Of a stretch of DNA of 64,000 nt, positions 20,301 through 29,006 are shown piece by piece. The position numbers and the translations under genes are program-made. Under the pieces are notes generated by a model, which saw only the letters and a program-made list of their open reading frames with translations, searched no databases and was not told the origin of the DNA. The stretch covers positions 682,001 through 746,000 of the forward strand of contig JAPFFF010000043.1 of assembly GCA_039105265.1 (NCBI GenBank). The letters are read 5' to 3'. This stretch comes from Tritrichomonas musculus. Lineage: Eukaryota; Parabasalia; Tritrichomonadida; Tritrichomonadidae. Position 1 is the first letter of the stretch. Each line of letters begins with the position of its first letter.

Positions 20301-20547
20301 TAAAGAAAAGTGTTTCGTTGCAAGTAATACAGACAAAACTTCTCCTAAAAAGAAATCTCCTTCTACAGCTGTAATTGCTATAATTGTTGTTGTCGTTTTA
20401 GTTGTTGTCATTGCAGCTGTAATAATTGCGATTGTGATTATCCTTAAGAAAAAGAAAAGCACAAATGATGTAAGTGAAAAAGAAGCTAAAGAAGAGGACA
20501 ATGCTTCCGATACTGATAGTCCTCCAGGAATAACTGAATATGTCTAA
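14359..20547 (+). CDS. Giant type I surface protein with shared anchor module
   Basis: 2,062 residues from the Met at 14359. A frame-compatible Met lies 63 bases upstream (14296), but 14359 places a clean signal peptide (MFFLILFFLANSA) at the N-terminus. The ~1,650-residue ectodomain is rich in Asn, Ser, Ile and Phe with many N-x-S/T sites and spaced Cys. It shows no near-identical repeats and no domain I recognise; a beta-rich fold is likely. The membrane-proximal ~270 residues (from about KVVIFIDSPESEDYG to VASNTDK) match those of the protein ending at 6181. Shared features are GVHANSN, VPLN-x-FND-E and ICG-x-NFDC-x-x-W. A long transmembrane helix (AVIAIIVVVVLVVVIAAVI) and a 33-residue Lys-then-acidic cytosolic tail follow. 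Likely an adhesin or surface receptor (inference). Confidence 0.85.
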   Translation: MFFLILFFLANSAPRNFSFYYGSTPNSDCYNYNNDITFFNVNESIDFSSIVSNKINISDTEITFCYNTEVPFRIPLKIFNDKKFNLLVNTRVSGILDFTGVHNLVLNISSMYYYASSKYNITFTGSHPKPDKTSITITNINLRTESNDIFVDTLTIIDPMISPSSLKAHTLYFSNRKAILVTHRDNCVVVSGINVYLIGPNPLFSVKSNNYYGLFFPENTLYLFNEAEKSNISFEISRFDRIMISGNKFLDSNVMKFFLCKSIEIKTSSLFIDSISFYKGYNRFFMNISNSVKISGPMTLISTSEVYLNLTDKGTSKVAVEFDKIITDLSRLIILSSFIDVHIHTFEFTFKEKTDLEYFPTSVCFGYGGASLVTIDEFVTFSDIKKFDFPEYQVDFKGFQSDESLSELVSKNLNVITVKSHQFDSSMFDTFFRFLEYKEKEGFDNLLHFNISLENGFVLSLHCSSFSTIPFEVQLTDSSSLGSSYVISDISELSKVIQKDTKFVNLTIEKNVTFIDLSFIQKKIQFFTISSYYKYPLRSMKSNSNIDHLIFCNCYLDTGTYEIDSNQLTLNCNTLDKNSSLNFVFLNDQMITNIYFNTFNSIMQNFVSPFRLVRVLSYTGVCTISDDFYLTDGDYDVPIPRKIVPNLIIESNSRNIAIIFLTKSLDFFKLRAINTDNDRKSVDISINNLDNVTSIGSFSIEMVNYTGINRITLNDCIWKDKLAIKGDKYTVNNQAINQRNIFCVCKEEEEVCNEICEEGSFLITTYDLSTISQKFSEGKALIQIVGSEKDADYPILPYSSINKNCISIVGSGVNPRIKINCSSDEIIDNLHEITFSQITVDFQSSSNDLRLYKATFLKDSQIDSTLSNEQMLTIDFLDCYSSHLVFKTIFIKVKFHLSDSPELSESFTKVAFAPYAVFMATVPSLVTFSGPKMLISNLEFDLTDCSPIFVTSNRFICILGNDGNIDAVMTNISISAAKIEINGTWTSEHPKRFFDISYSKLDLYLEAVNAPLYFRAHDLYINLESERTSINGELYVIDTWNSEGACSINSAINKRTAFRCRLIQTRTTYIGQGVDLILEKYDSMLKFHIGLNNCGSVEIENDPNCAIKCGASFGFSGNYLIPEVVDFLNRVNYSVITIDNVENIEFTDIYVSHGSLYGFYKKNFKFTAIGNKIYFGLAENPEISLALLYSNTEKKEYNIHYGDIPYVHQFIPIPNATIEFTTYTNLSEIFFNFDKVNFTIYQVNFISLDGICQAAIKFGNNVVSNLYLKSMIIDVPENDVFTIEKINLTQNSVFTNLSKYDSCIKSVSFDFNSLVKADLSNFSSELNFLSFDNYETLKVNFTTTGVTFEKIEGYYDKVTRIAHIDFSKCPNVNLIIYSNDSPFFTIEDDVVDFKPMKSVHLFSNNFHFGSNFNKFLTPANFVIGNTSIPHSIHTYSFPLFSLDFMYKYPIYFGEHLYPITFPYKFILNNENLNIVLNYFTDYWNITFNEVASSDNSSIFFDKKPSDKVYLTKNINNVNVINGTLKLYNQTYITNEISLGKGSILCGNFTCNQTLKTINLEWDLNEAPFLNTPLLTNLNNTDINIIYTGESIEGREKEFDKFLSKGIILMKRIEFNDVFNHIHFISINHVNEFEEGENLSIKCRYIYDQSIQLITTRYFSPESEIVDDETIPEVTPTQVPTESFSPDFPTTDSFISSNSNIKFTDDGFIDGNTFISTANNKNVLFIKSDKQHINLSVEVNSKPNENLFLSPQKEKVVIFIDSPESEDYGTGQLGVHANSNNVTINLPQPKVPLNVFNDEFSEINFQLNDENELILISLHKLTISNGNIVMNLPQNSKGIEFVDVETFLNGELKSVYDQISIETKIGSLLCNSGSSIKMTNVSFNKQIVTSSHSKIEIEKKVTFNSQTKLELFENSFIELGKSQIEGIAEEIKIIRGNSARSSLNEEIEAKLICGANFDCHSWIEKYSKDEFYKNAKCIENDYKEKCFVASNTDKTSPKKKSPSTAVIAIIVVVVLVVVIAAVIIAIVIILKKKKSTNDVSEKEAKEEDNASDTDSPPGITEYV

Positions 20548-21716
20548 TAATATTTTCGATAAATGATATTATTTTTTTTTTTTTTTTAAAAATTTAAATT
20601 CACTTCCTCAAAGTTAATACATACTCCATGTCGAAGTAATTCGACAGTTCAAGGAGGATAATAGGTAATTTAGTAGGCATTCTGAGATTGGATAGTTTTC
20701 AAAAAGCGGAAATTGAAACTTTTTTAGCATTTTTATTACATTTAAACATGAGGTTATTATTAAGGAACAAATCTCATACGTTACCCAAACGTAATTTTTT
20801 TTGACATTAATTTAATTTCTCGACATGTTAAAAAAAAAAATTTATAAAAATTTTTATAATTGAATAATATAAAAAATAAAGTTCAGAAATTAAAATCTGA
20901 CACCAATTGAAATTTAAACTTTTTCTGTGATGGTTCTTTTCTTAAAATTTTAACGTGCTTTATTTCAATTTATAACGTATGAGATTTGTACCTTAAAAAC
21001 GTAATAAAACCAAACTATTTTCTTCAAAAATGTTAGCGAGTTATATATGTTATTACACATCATATATAAAAATTAATACAGTAAAAAAATTAAAATTTTT
21101 AGCATATGTTCCAAAGATAATTGCTAAACATTGCAATTTTCGACATTATCTACATTTTTCTCAAATAAAAATTAATGAAAAACAAAAATAAAGAGTTTTA
21201 ACTAATAAGTAATATATGAATAATTATTTTATTTAATTTATAATCAATAAATGTTAATTTCAAAATGTTTAAAAAAATTAATGCAATTCAATGAAAGCAT
21301 TCAAAAAGTTATGAAATTCATAGAAAATAATCATCCAAGATCTTATGTGTCAATTGGTCAGATTTTCACATATTTGTTTTATCTCCTATGAATAAATTAA
21401 AGCACCATAAAATGATTAAGTATCGAAGGCGAATAAAGAAAATAAAATTGAGAGCATAACGATCATTTTAAAAATACCATTATCTTACAAAAAAATTTTA
21501 AAAATTAGATTTTTATCTTAAATATAATATTAAAAATATCACATTTATATAATAACAAATTTGTAATTCATATAAATAGCATATTTGTATAAAAATAGCT
21601 GAATTATTTAAAATACGTTTTTTTGAAACTTTTGCGTTTTATCACGTTTTACCTTAATATTATGCTGTCAAAATTTTAACTTTTTTTTTTTTTTTTTCCA
21701 AAATTTTCCTCAACTA
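20548..21716. other. AT-rich intergenic region with foldback repeat
   Basis: No gene seen. It contains poly(T) runs at 20571-20587 and around 21681-21697. A short hairpin GTCGAA-GTAA-TTCGAC lies at 20630-20645, and a longer inverted repeat is listed separately (20762-20994). Confidence 0.65.
20762..20994. repeat. Inverted repeat (22-bp arms)
   Basis: The arm at 20762-20783 (AAGGAACAAATCTCATACGT followed by TA) and the reverse complement of 20973-20994 agree at 21 of 22 positions. The ~190 bases between them are AT-rich and non-coding. It may be a foldback element or a small MITE; no flanking duplication was established. Confidence 0.6.
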
Positions 21717-21724
21717 TCATTTCC
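21717..21724 (+). promoter_or_regulatory. Initiator-like element of RING gene
   Basis: TCATTTCC fits the trichomonad Inr consensus TCA-Py-T-W-Py. It lies 35 bases before the ATG at 21752. Confidence 0.4.
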
Positions 21725-21751
21725 AACTCAAAATTTTCAAATTTTTTATAC

Positions 21752-23067
21752 ATGCTTTTTCTATTATCTATTATTGTCCCTTTTTCTCACCAAACAAGTC
21801 TAACAATATATAGAGGATCTTATATATCTAGAAAAACAACTAATTTTTTTATTAGTTATTATTTTGATGATTCATATTGCCAAAATTGTTCATTTTTATT
21901 TATCGATTTTGATATTAACAACAATGAAACCAGCTATTACATCAAAAGAACCCTGTGCGGCATATATATGGATGATTTATCTTCTTTTTATTATATTGGT
22001 TTTTCATTTAAAAACAAAGATGCTTTCAAATGCTTCAAATTAGCCAAAAACTATATTGAAAAAATAGTTGTAACTGATTTTTATGAATATAATCCGAATC
22101 ATTTCAATATTTCAAACAATATTGTAAATATTTTTATTTAAAGTTGACAAATAGCACACAAGTACAAACAGAACAAACATATCATGGTACTTTTTCAATA
22201 ATTAATATAACAAACACGACATTCACAGCGAAGAAAATAGATGAAAACAAATATTTTAAAGAAATTCAAAAATTGGTTAAATTTTGTTTTCTTTTTTATT
22301 TTTCATCAGTATTTTATTGGTCATACTTATTTGTGTGCATGAAAAGAAAAGATGCTTTTAATTATATTTCACCTTTTTCTCTTCAAATGCAGTCATCTTT
22401 TGATTACATGATTTTTATATATTATTTAATCGAGAAAATTGAAGAAACAAAACCTATCTATGATAGAGTCAAATTTTTTATTTATATATTATATTTTATA
22501 TTGCATTTGAATTTTTTATATTCTTTCTTTTTCTCAGAACTCGTTCATGTGATAAATAGGTTCAATATTTTGACTTGGTTTTCGAATTCAGCAATCAGCT
22601 TGCTTTTATATAACACAATTGTTTATTATTTATGGCAATATCCATTTATATGTTTCACTATGCTATATTCTTATTTTATTCCACAAATACTATTTTCATA
22701 TAAATATAAAAAGAAAACAAAAACAACTGGTTTTTACTTAAGCTTGTTTAGGTTTATTTTCATTTTTCGTATCATATGTCACAACTCAAGCATTTTGTTT
22801 AATAATTATTATTCACCACTGTTGTTTGCTTTTATAACTATTTATGTGTTTATTCAGATTTTTATAATATTATTGCAGAATAAGTACGGGGGCAATTTAA
22901 TTTTTTTGAGAAAGAAAGGAATTGAATGTCCAATTTGCTTGGATCTCATCAACGACGATGAAGATAAAATAATAACATCTTGCAATCACTTATTTCATCG
23001 CGAATGCCTTGAAAGATGGACAAATACTAAATCTATTTGTCCATATTGTAGAAGTCCTATTTTATAA
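21752..23067 (+). pseudogene. Multi-pass membrane RING-H2 E3 ligase, frameshifted
   Basis: Two abutting frames read as one gene. The first (21752-22141) gives a signal peptide (MLFLLSIIVPFSHQTS) and a ~110-residue luminal segment with Cys pairs. The second, open from about 22120, continues with ~300 residues: five or so transmembrane helices, then a C-terminal RING-H2 finger. The finger reads CPICLDL...CNHLFHRECLERW...CPYCRSPIL (C3H2C3, all eight ligands present). The order of luminal domain, multi-pass membrane region and terminal RING-H2 resembles Tul1/Dsc-type Golgi or ER ubiquitin ligases. That assignment is inference. The frame change lies close to a T5 run at 22131-22135, so it could be a real mutation or a sequencing error. 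No parabasalid-type intron signals are visible at the junction. Confidence 0.72.
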
Positions 23068-23191
23068 AATAATTGTTTTTTTTTTTTTTTTTCCTCATAT
23101 TTTCAGAAGATTTTATTTTTAACGATCATGTTTTGTGAGAAATACATTCAATTAAAAAATTATTTTAGTCACATTAATAATAATTATTGTT

Positions 23192-25201
23192 ATGAATAAG
23201 AAATCGTTCATATTATCATCAGCAGGATTAAAAAATCTAGTCCAAAATCAAAATTATGGTGATGACTTTAAATTTATTTTTGGAGATCACGAGATCAAAA
23301 TGAAAAACCTTTTTGCTGAATTTATTTCGCCATATATTTCACAAATTCATCAATCAGATCCAACAATTACTTCTATTCACTTTCATAACACGGCTTTTAC
23401 CAATCAGTCGAAAATCAATTCTTTAACTAAAATGAGCGAAGAAGTTTTTTCTCTTTTTGAATCAATCAGTAAAGGTCACTCGATTGAACTCGATAAAGAA
23501 CAAAGTTTTCAGCTTCAAATCATCTCAATTCTTTTAAAAAACAAAGAAATGTTCAGTAAACTTGACGAACTTTTTGATGAAGAAAATTTTGAGAAGAAAA
23601 TCCGCGAAAAACTCGATCTTGCTTCATTTCTTGAAATGAATTCAGATTCAGTGGGAATGTGGAATCAGAATAAAACCATTGAATACATTGCATCAAAATT
23701 ATATTCGATTGAAATTGGTCAAATAATTGACCTTCCGAGGACCGTTTTTTATTCAATTTTGAGGAACGCCAAACTGACGATTGAAAGCGAAGACTGGCTC
23801 CTTGATCTGATAGACAAATTCATGAGCAAACAAAAAGAAAAAGAAGAAAAGTGCCAACTTTCAATGGATAACGGATTGAGTGACATTTATTTCTATGAAG
23901 AGGTCAATTTTGATTTTTTGAGTGAAGATAAATTGAAAGAGTTCATTGAAAAAGTTGATCCAAATGAAATGACAATCCAACTTTGGAACAAAATCAGGAA
24001 GTGCTTCTTCTTCAGCATGAAAGAATCACGGCAGAAATCACCCAAGTCAAACGAAAGGGAAGGAAACGGTTTCTATCGGCATATTCAACGATACGCTGAA
24101 AATATCGTCGTTGGCGGATATGATGAATACCGTCAGATTGGTGAAAACAAGCATAATGATGCTATCATCAACCCTCCTCAGAATTTGCAGCTGGATCCGT
24201 CTTCGCTCCTGTCTTACTCAGCCTACTTCGGCCACTCTGTTTCTGTCACTCGTTCCGGCTCTCTGATCGGAGTTGGCAACAACAACGACGGCCGAATCAG
24301 CGGCTCGCTCGAGAAGACAGGCATCAGCCGATTCAAAGAATTTTCGATGAATGACAGCAGCGGGCGGCCGCTGGCGCCTGTTTCTGCTGTCTGCACAGCC
24401 AGCGGCACTCTCTACATGTTCACAAAAAGTTGTGGCAGCGGGAGGCAGCTCGCTTACTGCGATGGTGGAATAAACGGTGGCACCCCGGTTTTTCTTGACA
24501 TCGGCAGCCACGAACCAGTGTCACTTTTCGCAAGTTTTTCACATGCAGCTGCGATCTGCACCGATGGTGAAGTCATCTTCATCAACCGCAACTCAGTCTC
24601 AAATTCGCAATCGTCACGCATCGATGCTGTTTCTCTTCCCGGCGGCGAGAAGGCGACGATGGTTGCCTGCCTAATCAATTCAGTTTTTGCGCTGAGCTGG
24701 AGCGGGCGGGTCTTCGCGTCAGTCGTCGAATCAGGAAGCTGCGTCCTCAATTTTTCAGTGGTTTCAGAACTGTCAGGCCAAAAAGTCGTCTGGCTGTCTG
24801 GCTCGCGCGATCACTGCCTGGCAGTCAGCAGTGAAGGCCGAGTCTTTGGGCGTGGTGCAAACAGCTACGGCAAGCTCGGCTTTGAGCAAGGAAGAAGTGA
24901 AGTTCCCTCCTTCACTGAGATTTCGTCACTTTCTGGTCAGGAAATCAGGGCAGCCTACGCCGGATGTGATCATTCACTTTTCGAGACGCGTGAAGGCAAA
25001 GTCCTCGCCTGCGGATACAACAATTATGGCCAACTCCTCCTCACAGGTGGCCCGAGCGACGAACACGTTTATTCGCCAACAGAGACGACGATCACAGGCG
25101 GTGCAACTTTCTGTGTTGCAGGTGACTTGATGAGTGCTGTTTTCATCGGCGGAGATCCGCCGCCAAACACACCAAACATGCCAGTCCGCTATCAACTCTA
25201 A
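23192..25201 (+). CDS. BTB-like N-terminus with RCC1-type repeats
   Basis: 669 residues. Residues ~20-130 (FKFIFGDHEIKMKNLFAEFI...) match the BTB-like head common at the start of trichomonad ankyrin and LRR proteins. Residues ~130-300 are helical and polar. From ~305 the protein has RCC1/BLIP-II-like repeats (GVGNNNDGRIS, GRGANSYGKLGFEQ, ACGYNNYGQL; motif DHSL/DHCLAVS). These form a beta-propeller, probably one incomplete or diverged propeller. Such proteins act as adaptors or GTPase regulators; the partner is unknown. Base composition changes inside the gene: the 5' third is AT-rich like its neighbours, whereas from about 24180 on it is much richer in G+C and uses G/C-ending codons. Confidence 0.8.
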   Translation: MNKKSFILSSAGLKNLVQNQNYGDDFKFIFGDHEIKMKNLFAEFISPYISQIHQSDPTITSIHFHNTAFTNQSKINSLTKMSEEVFSLFESISKGHSIELDKEQSFQLQIISILLKNKEMFSKLDELFDEENFEKKIREKLDLASFLEMNSDSVGMWNQNKTIEYIASKLYSIEIGQIIDLPRTVFYSILRNAKLTIESEDWLLDLIDKFMSKQKEKEEKCQLSMDNGLSDIYFYEEVNFDFLSEDKLKEFIEKVDPNEMTIQLWNKIRKCFFFSMKESRQKSPKSNEREGNGFYRHIQRYAENIVVGGYDEYRQIGENKHNDAIINPPQNLQLDPSSLLSYSAYFGHSVSVTRSGSLIGVGNNNDGRISGSLEKTGISRFKEFSMNDSSGRPLAPVSAVCTASGTLYMFTKSCGSGRQLAYCDGGINGGTPVFLDIGSHEPVSLFASFSHAAAICTDGEVIFINRNSVSNSQSSRIDAVSLPGGEKATMVACLINSVFALSWSGRVFASVVESGSCVLNFSVVSELSGQKVVWLSGSRDHCLAVSSEGRVFGRGANSYGKLGFEQGRSEVPSFTEISSLSGQEIRAAYAGCDHSLFETREGKVLACGYNNYGQLLLTGGPSDEHVYSPTETTITGGATFCVAGDLMSAVFIGGDPPPNTPNMPVRYQL

Positions 25202-25577
25202 GCAACTAAATTACAACTCAGACCATATTTTGAATGCAAACATGATGTAACGATCAAAAATTGAGATATAAGAAGTTTTAACGATCAAGTAAAGTATTCA
25301 AATTATATTCAAATAGTGCTCTAACTTTTCTGTCCCAGTTTATCTTGAATCCTGCACATAGAATTTTATTTTTTATTCAAAATTTATAATCAATATATCA
25401 TATAACATTTAATTAATTTGCTTATTTTGTGATCTATGGATTTTTAAAGTTTTATTTTAATTATTTGACACTTCATTTCCGATCGCCACACCTATATAAA
25501 TGGATAATAAATGAATGAATGGTTTACAAAATATTTTTTCAAATATAAAAACTTTAAGTATTATTTCATATCACATT
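25202..25577. other. Intergenic region, nothing recognised
   Basis: AT-rich, no gene or repeat seen. An initiator-like TCATTAA lies at 25578-25584, ~27 bases before the preferred start of the next gene. Confidence 0.6.
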
Positions 25578-25610
25578 TCATTAATTTTGACAAATTGTTA
25601 TTTTGTAAAA

Positions 25611-26993
25611 ATGAGTTCAGAAGCATTTGTTGAAAAGATGAAAAGTATTCAAAGTTCCCTTCTGGAATTCCTTGAAGAAGAATCAGATGGTGACGACGAA
25701 TATGAAAATTTCATTAATCTTGTCTCGACTCAACAAATAATTAATGACGAACATGAATTTAAAGCATTATTACGATTAATAAACAGTATTGTGAACAATC
25801 ATCATCGTGATCGTAATTTTATTTCTAAAGTTGAGCGAATTTTGAGACATTTCAAACAAGATCTCCAAAAATATTTTTCAAATTCAGAAATTTTCAAAAT
25901 TTTCAAAGATAACAAGAGAATCCTTCTATTTCTTCTTGAAGAAAAAATGATGGTAATTGATGAATACATTTTTTCAATAATTACAAGTTACTTTTATGCC
26001 AAAAAGAACTATTGTGAGTATTTTCAACCAGAAATCAAAACGTTTGTCACAGAAGAAAACATTGAAAAATACGGCTGCAAGAATGAATCATTAAAAGATT
26101 CTGAATTTATTGAACGAATGAACAAGGAAGTTGAATACAATTTCTATGAAAAACGACGAGAAGGAGCAAATGATGATTCTTTGTGTGAACTGATTCGAAA
26201 TAACGAAATCAAAGAATTTATCAGATTTACAGAACAAAGAAATTTGTCACTCGAAATTTGCATTAAAAAATCAATTTTTGAAACAAATCGACTTTTGATA
26301 GATAAAGACGAAATCAGTCTGATTGAATATGCATCATTTTATGGTTCGAATGACATCATCAAATACATTGAAAAGAAAGGAGTTAAGCTGACATCATTGA
26401 TGTGGATTTATGCTATTCACAGTTGTAATGCAGAACTGATCAAATATCTTGAAGACAATCATGTTTCACCTCCAGAAAATAAATATGAAATAATTCTTAA
26501 AGAATCGATTAAATGTCATCACAACAATATTACAAATTACATCATTGACTATTTAATGAAAGAAGAAGATCTCCAAAATGGCATTGAAAACAAATATTAT
26601 TATAATCTTTATCAATATGCCGTTGAATCTCACAATTATTGTTTTTTCCCAGCAAACATGAAATACAAAAACATGTTTTTTTATTCATGTGAATTTGATT
26701 ATTACACACTTGTGGAACTTTATTTGACAGAAGGGAACATTGACATAAATGCTAAAATTAAACATCAATCATTTAAACGTCATTTTAAATCAAAAACATT
26801 CATTATATTCAAATCTTACTTTTTTCATATGATTGAAAAATTGAATGATTTATGGAATTTAACTCGAACATTTTATAGAACGGCGTTGATTTGTGCTGCA
26901 GAATATGGCTATGAAGAAATTGTTGAACTATTAATAAGCCAAGAAGGCATTGATATCAACATTCAAGACATTTTAAATCAAAAACATTCTTGA
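25611..26993 (+). CDS. Ankyrin-repeat protein, 3' end disrupted
   Basis: 460 residues from the Met at 25611 (MSSEAFVEKMK). The frame extends up to a Met at 25515, but the first 32 residues there have no counterpart in the paralogue at 37825-39969, whose N-terminus aligns from the downstream Met. Residues ~1-150 are a conserved helical head (NSEIFKIFKDNKRILLFLLEEK). An ankyrin-like DUF3447-type region follows, then ankyrin repeats (TALICAAEYGYEEIVELLIS). The frame stops where a 188-bp tandem repeat begins its second copy. Because 188 is not a multiple of three, further copies are out of frame. An in-frame-looking ankyrin end (AAIDYAIEENYREIVDFLS, stop at 27714-27716) survives downstream, so the gene once ran to 27716. 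It probably makes a shortened scaffold protein, or none. Confidence 0.72.
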   Translation: MSSEAFVEKMKSIQSSLLEFLEEESDGDDEYENFINLVSTQQIINDEHEFKALLRLINSIVNNHHRDRNFISKVERILRHFKQDLQKYFSNSEIFKIFKDNKRILLFLLEEKMMVIDEYIFSIITSYFYAKKNYCEYFQPEIKTFVTEENIEKYGCKNESLKDSEFIERMNKEVEYNFYEKRREGANDDSLCELIRNNEIKEFIRFTEQRNLSLEICIKKSIFETNRLLIDKDEISLIEYASFYGSNDIIKYIEKKGVKLTSLMWIYAIHSCNAELIKYLEDNHVSPPENKYEIILKESIKCHHNNITNYIIDYLMKEEDLQNGIENKYYYNLYQYAVESHNYCFFPANMKYKNMFFYSCEFDYYTLVELYLTEGNIDINAKIKHQSFKRHFKSKTFIIFKSYFFHMIEKLNDLWNLTRTFYRTALICAAEYGYEEIVELLISQEGIDINIQDILNQKHS

Positions 26994-27605
26994 TATTCAA
27001 ATCTTACTTTTTTCATGATATTGAAAAATTGAATGATTTATGGAATTTAACTCGAACATTTTATAGAACGGCGTTGATTTGTGCTGCAGAATATAGCTAT
27101 GAAGAAATTGTTGAACTATTAATAAGCCAAGAAGGCATTGATATCAACATTCAAGACATTTTAAATCAAAAACATTCATTATATTCAAATCTTACTTTTT
27201 TCATATGATTGAAAAATTGAATGATTTATGGAATTTAACTCGAACATTTTATAGAACGGCGTTGATTTGTGCTGCAGAATATGGCTATGAAGAAATTGTT
27301 GAACTATTAATAAGCCAAGAAGGCATTGATATCAACATTCAAGACATTTTAAATCAAAACATTCATAAAATTCAAATCTAACTTTTTTCATTCAATTGAA
27401 AAATTGAATGATTTATGGAATTTAACTCGAACATTTAATTATACGGCGTTGATTGGTGCTGCAAGAGAAGGCCATAAAGAAATTGTTGAACTATTAATAA
27501 GCCAAGAAGGCATTGATATCAACACTCAAAATATTTTAAATCAAAAACATTCTTGATATTCAAATCAAACTTTTTTCATATGATTGAAAAATTGAAAGAT
27601 TCATG
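26791..27605 (+). repeat. 188-bp tandem repeat in ankyrin gene
   Basis: Units begin at 26791, 26979, 27167, 27355 and 27542 (marker TCAAAAACATT), giving periods of 188, 188, 188 and 187 bases. The last copy is partial. Units are nearly identical. Each encodes one ankyrin repeat plus a loop (KLNDLWNLTRTF then TALICAAEYGYEEIVELLIS). The length is one base short of 63 codons, so every copy shifts the frame and ends quickly in a stop. Confidence 0.93.
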
Positions 27606-28068
27606 GAATTTTTGAAATAAAATATTCACAAAGCTGCCATTGACTATGCAATAGAAGAAAATTATCGAGAAATTGTTGACTTTCTATCTAAAGGACCGAT
27701 CAACGTAAAACCATAAGGCGATAAATTGAAGTCTAAGTGATTAATAAAAATTAACTACTACATTATAATCAAAATTATATTTTAATCTTTAATAGAATAG
27801 TATTTTTATATATAGTTGGTGAGAAAATGCATTCTAGCCCCATTTTTCATATCAAATTTCTTTTTGGAGCTAAATGATTTTTTGTTTATTATTTTAATGA
27901 AAGTTGTATTTTAGCCCCCAATTTTTTTTTATTCATAAGTATTTTTCATTCAATAGACTAATCGTGATAGATAAAAAAATGGGAACTTTTCAAAAATTTT
28001 TTCTCAATTTTTTTACGAAAAATTTTAATTCAATTTTTCTGTTCCATTGTCTATCTATTGTAATTTAA

Positions 28069-28641
28069 TTCAAAAATTTAAACCAAAAATTTTTACTTAA
28101 ATCTAAAAAGGACATTGAGCAAAGATATTTCAGAATTGAAACACAATACGATAGTTTTAAATATATATTATCACTTCGAGAGGACCAGCAGGACTCAAAA
28201 TCTTTAAACAGCGACGGAAAAATCACAAATTCTTCAAATATCCGAACCCAACAAAACGATAATTCAAATATTGTAGATGGTTTTATTGTTTACAGAGGTT
28301 CTAAATGCTTGAATAAAGAATATATACTCACAAATAAACCAAAAAAAAAGATGTTATTTCCTTTTGAGAAAAAATGGAATTTCCATTTGTTGTCAGTTTT
28401 TCTTAATGAATTAAATGAATTTATAAAATCGGATCATTCATTTCGAACTAAAAATTCAAATAAAGGAAAAGTTATTAAATTTCATTTTATAAGCAGCTTA
28501 AATGCTAATTTTCATGTTTTTATAACGATAACTTCCGAAGATATAACAGTAAAAGTATCTACTTTGTTTCTATTTAGAAGATGTAAAATTGATATTTTAA
28601 GATCAATAGAGAAACCAAATATAAATACAAAAAAAAAATAG
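28069..28641 (+). CDS. Unidentified open frame inside inverted-repeat element
   Basis: 191 codons are open from after the stop at 28066-28068 to the stop at 28639-28641; the first ATG comes only late (MLFPFEKKW). The product is polar in its first half (SLREDQQDSKSLNSDGK, IVDGFIVYRGSKCLNKEYIL) and more structured later (WNFHLLSVFLNELNEF, VFITITSEDITVKV). I do not recognise it. The missing early Met and the position between the inverted repeats at ~27955 and ~29212 suggest a decayed gene of a transposable element and not a host gene. It ends in an A-rich run. Confidence 0.35.
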   Translation, partial: FKNLNQKFLLKSKKDIEQRYFRIETQYDSFKYILSLREDQQDSKSLNSDGKITNSSNIRTQQNDNSNIVDGFIVYRGSKCLNKEYILTNKPKKKMLFPFEKKWNFHLLSVFLNELNEFIKSDHSFRTKNSNKGKVIKFHFISSLNANFHVFITITSEDITVKVSTLFLFRRCKIDILRSIEKPNINTKKK

Positions 28642-28901
28642 CTAAAGGTGAAGATACTATTCAATTTTATAAACTTTTCCTTATTTCTAATTCTTCAGAT
28701 GCAATTTTAAATGACCAACCTCTTGTTTTTTTTTCAAAATTTGATTTTTCAAATAGTTTTCATTTTTTCGCTAAACATTTTAATGATTTTCATATTAGTC
28801 TAATTAATGATTATCGATTCTTAAATAATTATTTTTCTCTATTTTGTAATATTAAAGAAAAAACAGTTAATTGTTTGCAACATTTAAATTTTATTTAGAA
28901 G

Positions 28902-29006
28902 AAATAAAAACTGAAAAAAGGCTGTTATGGAATTGACATTCCCTGTTCACATAGACTAGAAAAAGGTGCAGAATTTAGTGAATTAAAAAGATTGAGTAAA
29001 ATATAA
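28902..29006 (+). pseudogene. Cys/His scrap, SWIM-like, unidentified
   Basis: From about 28911 the frame reads KLKKGCYGIDIPCSHRLEKG and continues EFSELKRLSKI to a stop at 29004-29006. The PCSH core resembles the end of a SWIM zinc finger (C-x-C...C-x-H), as found in Mutator-like transposases. Only one finger half is visible and the frame before it is closed, so this is a remnant at best. Confidence 0.25.

Noticed and set aside
22115-22160. Intron explaining the frame change in the RING gene
   Set aside because: No parabasalid-type splice signals (GTATGT-like donor, ACTAACACACAG-like branch/acceptor) are present.
24218-25195. Overlapping frames of 60-100 codons on both strands in the RCC1 gene
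   Set aside because: Caused by the higher G+C content, which lowers stop frequency; RCC1 frame has clear domain support.
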